Shown here piece by piece: positions 6,509 to 6,927 of a stretch of 6,927 nucleotides of DNA; the first letter of the stretch is position 1; each line of letters opens with the position of its first letter. Source of the stretch: Acidobacteriota bacterium (GTDB taxonomy: Bacteria > Acidobacteriota > Vicinamibacteria > Vicinamibacterales > UBA8438); contig WTGR01000268.1 of NCBI GenBank assembly GCA_011523485.1, positions 3,790 to 10,716 on the forward strand, read 5' to 3'. Position numbers and translations under genes: made by a program. Below the pieces are notes generated by a model that saw only the letters and a list, made by a program, of their open reading frames with translations, was not told the DNA's origin and did no database searches.

Positions 6509-6917
6509 ACCGCGCCGGCCGCCGCGCGGCCCCGACAGAACCGGGACCGCTTCCGCCCGGCATCCGTTGAAGGCCCGGGAGCACGACCCGAAACGCAGAT
6601 CCGGACAGGACACGGGCGGCCGGCGGCATGTCGTGGCCGCATGGCCCCTTCGCACGGCATCGCGCCGGAGCGGGTGGGCATCCGGGCCTCGCACCGGACA
6701 GCCGCAACTCTCCGGAACGGATACGCCCGTTGCCGCAGTCCCTCCCCTGCCGATGCAGGCAGGATTCGGAGCGTGCGATCTCTCCGACAGCCGCTTCGCC
6801 GAGCGGACGATCCGTTGCGCCCCGACCGCCTCGCGCAGCATTGCATGTCCCGGCCTCACCGTCCCCTCACGGTGCGGCGCTGGCGCCATCGGCAGAGTTG
6901 TGCTGAAAATGCCGCCG
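6509..6917. other. Non-coding tail with no recognisable gene
   Basis: No reading frame here has a good ribosome-binding site and a protein-like composition on either strand. The longest frames are rich in Arg, Pro and Ser and look like GC-rich shadows. I see no tRNA or known RNA. Two small perfect hairpins are present: CCTGC-N4-GCAGG (6746-6759) and CACCGT-N6-ACGGTG (6857-6874). Regulatory sequence for a gene to the right of the window is possible. Confidence 0.55.
6517..6531 (+). terminator. Possible weak terminator of the LysR gene
   Basis: GGCCGC-CGC-GCGGCC forms a perfect 6-bp all-GC stem with a 3-base loop, starting nine bases after the LysR stop codon. No T-tract follows, so intrinsic termination would be weak. 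A second 5-bp stem, CCGGG-N10-CCCGG, follows at 6541-6560. Confidence 0.25.
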
Positions 6918-6927
6918 GCCGAGCCGA
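6918..6927. repeat. Two pentamer copies at the right edge, inverted relative to the left tract
   Basis: The final ten bases, GCCGAGCCGA, are two copies of the pentamer found at 1-60, in opposite orientation (GAGCC on the plus strand). Two copies alone could be chance in GC-rich DNA, but coincidence with the window end suggests a longer array may continue beyond it. Confidence 0.45.

Noticed and set aside
5206..6570. A 454-codon plus-strand frame overlapping the LysR gene
   Set aside because: It is dominated by Arg and Pro and has no domain; the overlapping frame encodes a clear LysR helix-turn-helix.
5903..6889. Minus-strand frames across the LysR gene and the right tail, and a 92-codon plus-strand frame at 6628-6906
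   Set aside because: No ribosome-binding site or protein family signal; composition fits shadow frames in GC-rich DNA.

Overview
This 6.9-kb window is very GC-rich (well over 70% by eye in the genes) and carries three clear protein-coding genes. The encoded proteins, above all the topoisomerase, read as alphaproteobacterial; a high-GC lineage such as Acetobacteraceae/Rhodospirillales or Rhodobacterales would fit, but the sequence does not settle the family. There are no tRNA or rRNA genes, no CRISPR array and no recognisable transposase.

Layout from left to right. Positions 1-60 are twelve perfect tandem copies of the pentamer GGCTC. Positions 61 to about 210 form a lower-GC island (46% GC over 61-200 by my count) with a small inverted repeat, forming the upstream region of the first gene. 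Positions 328-2691 (+) encode a 787-residue soluble hybrid regulator, GAF-PAS-histidine kinase-receiver-winged helix, in which a whole two-component system is fused in one chain. A 148-nt convergent gap with one imperfect hairpin follows. Positions 2840-5212 (-) encode DNA topoisomerase I (topA), compact but with every catalytic motif intact. A 369-nt divergent intergenic region holds a probable topA promoter island and several inverted repeats. Positions 5582-6508 (+) encode a LysR-family regulator. The last 419 nt have no convincing gene, and the window ends in two copies of the same pentamer in the opposite orientation.

How the genes work together: no shared pathway is visible. The hybrid regulator and topA are convergent, topA and the LysR gene are divergent, and none form an operon. 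The LysR regulator has no obvious partner; its targets may be topA, itself or genes elsewhere. The window looks like an ordinary high-GC chromosomal or large-plasmid segment. The features most worth a second look are the pentamer tract (stop-free in all frames and apparently inside a minus-strand reading frame), its inverted recurrence at the other edge, and the one-piece phosphorelay-transcription factor with altered ATP-lid boxes. I did not find a convincing new multi-gene system.
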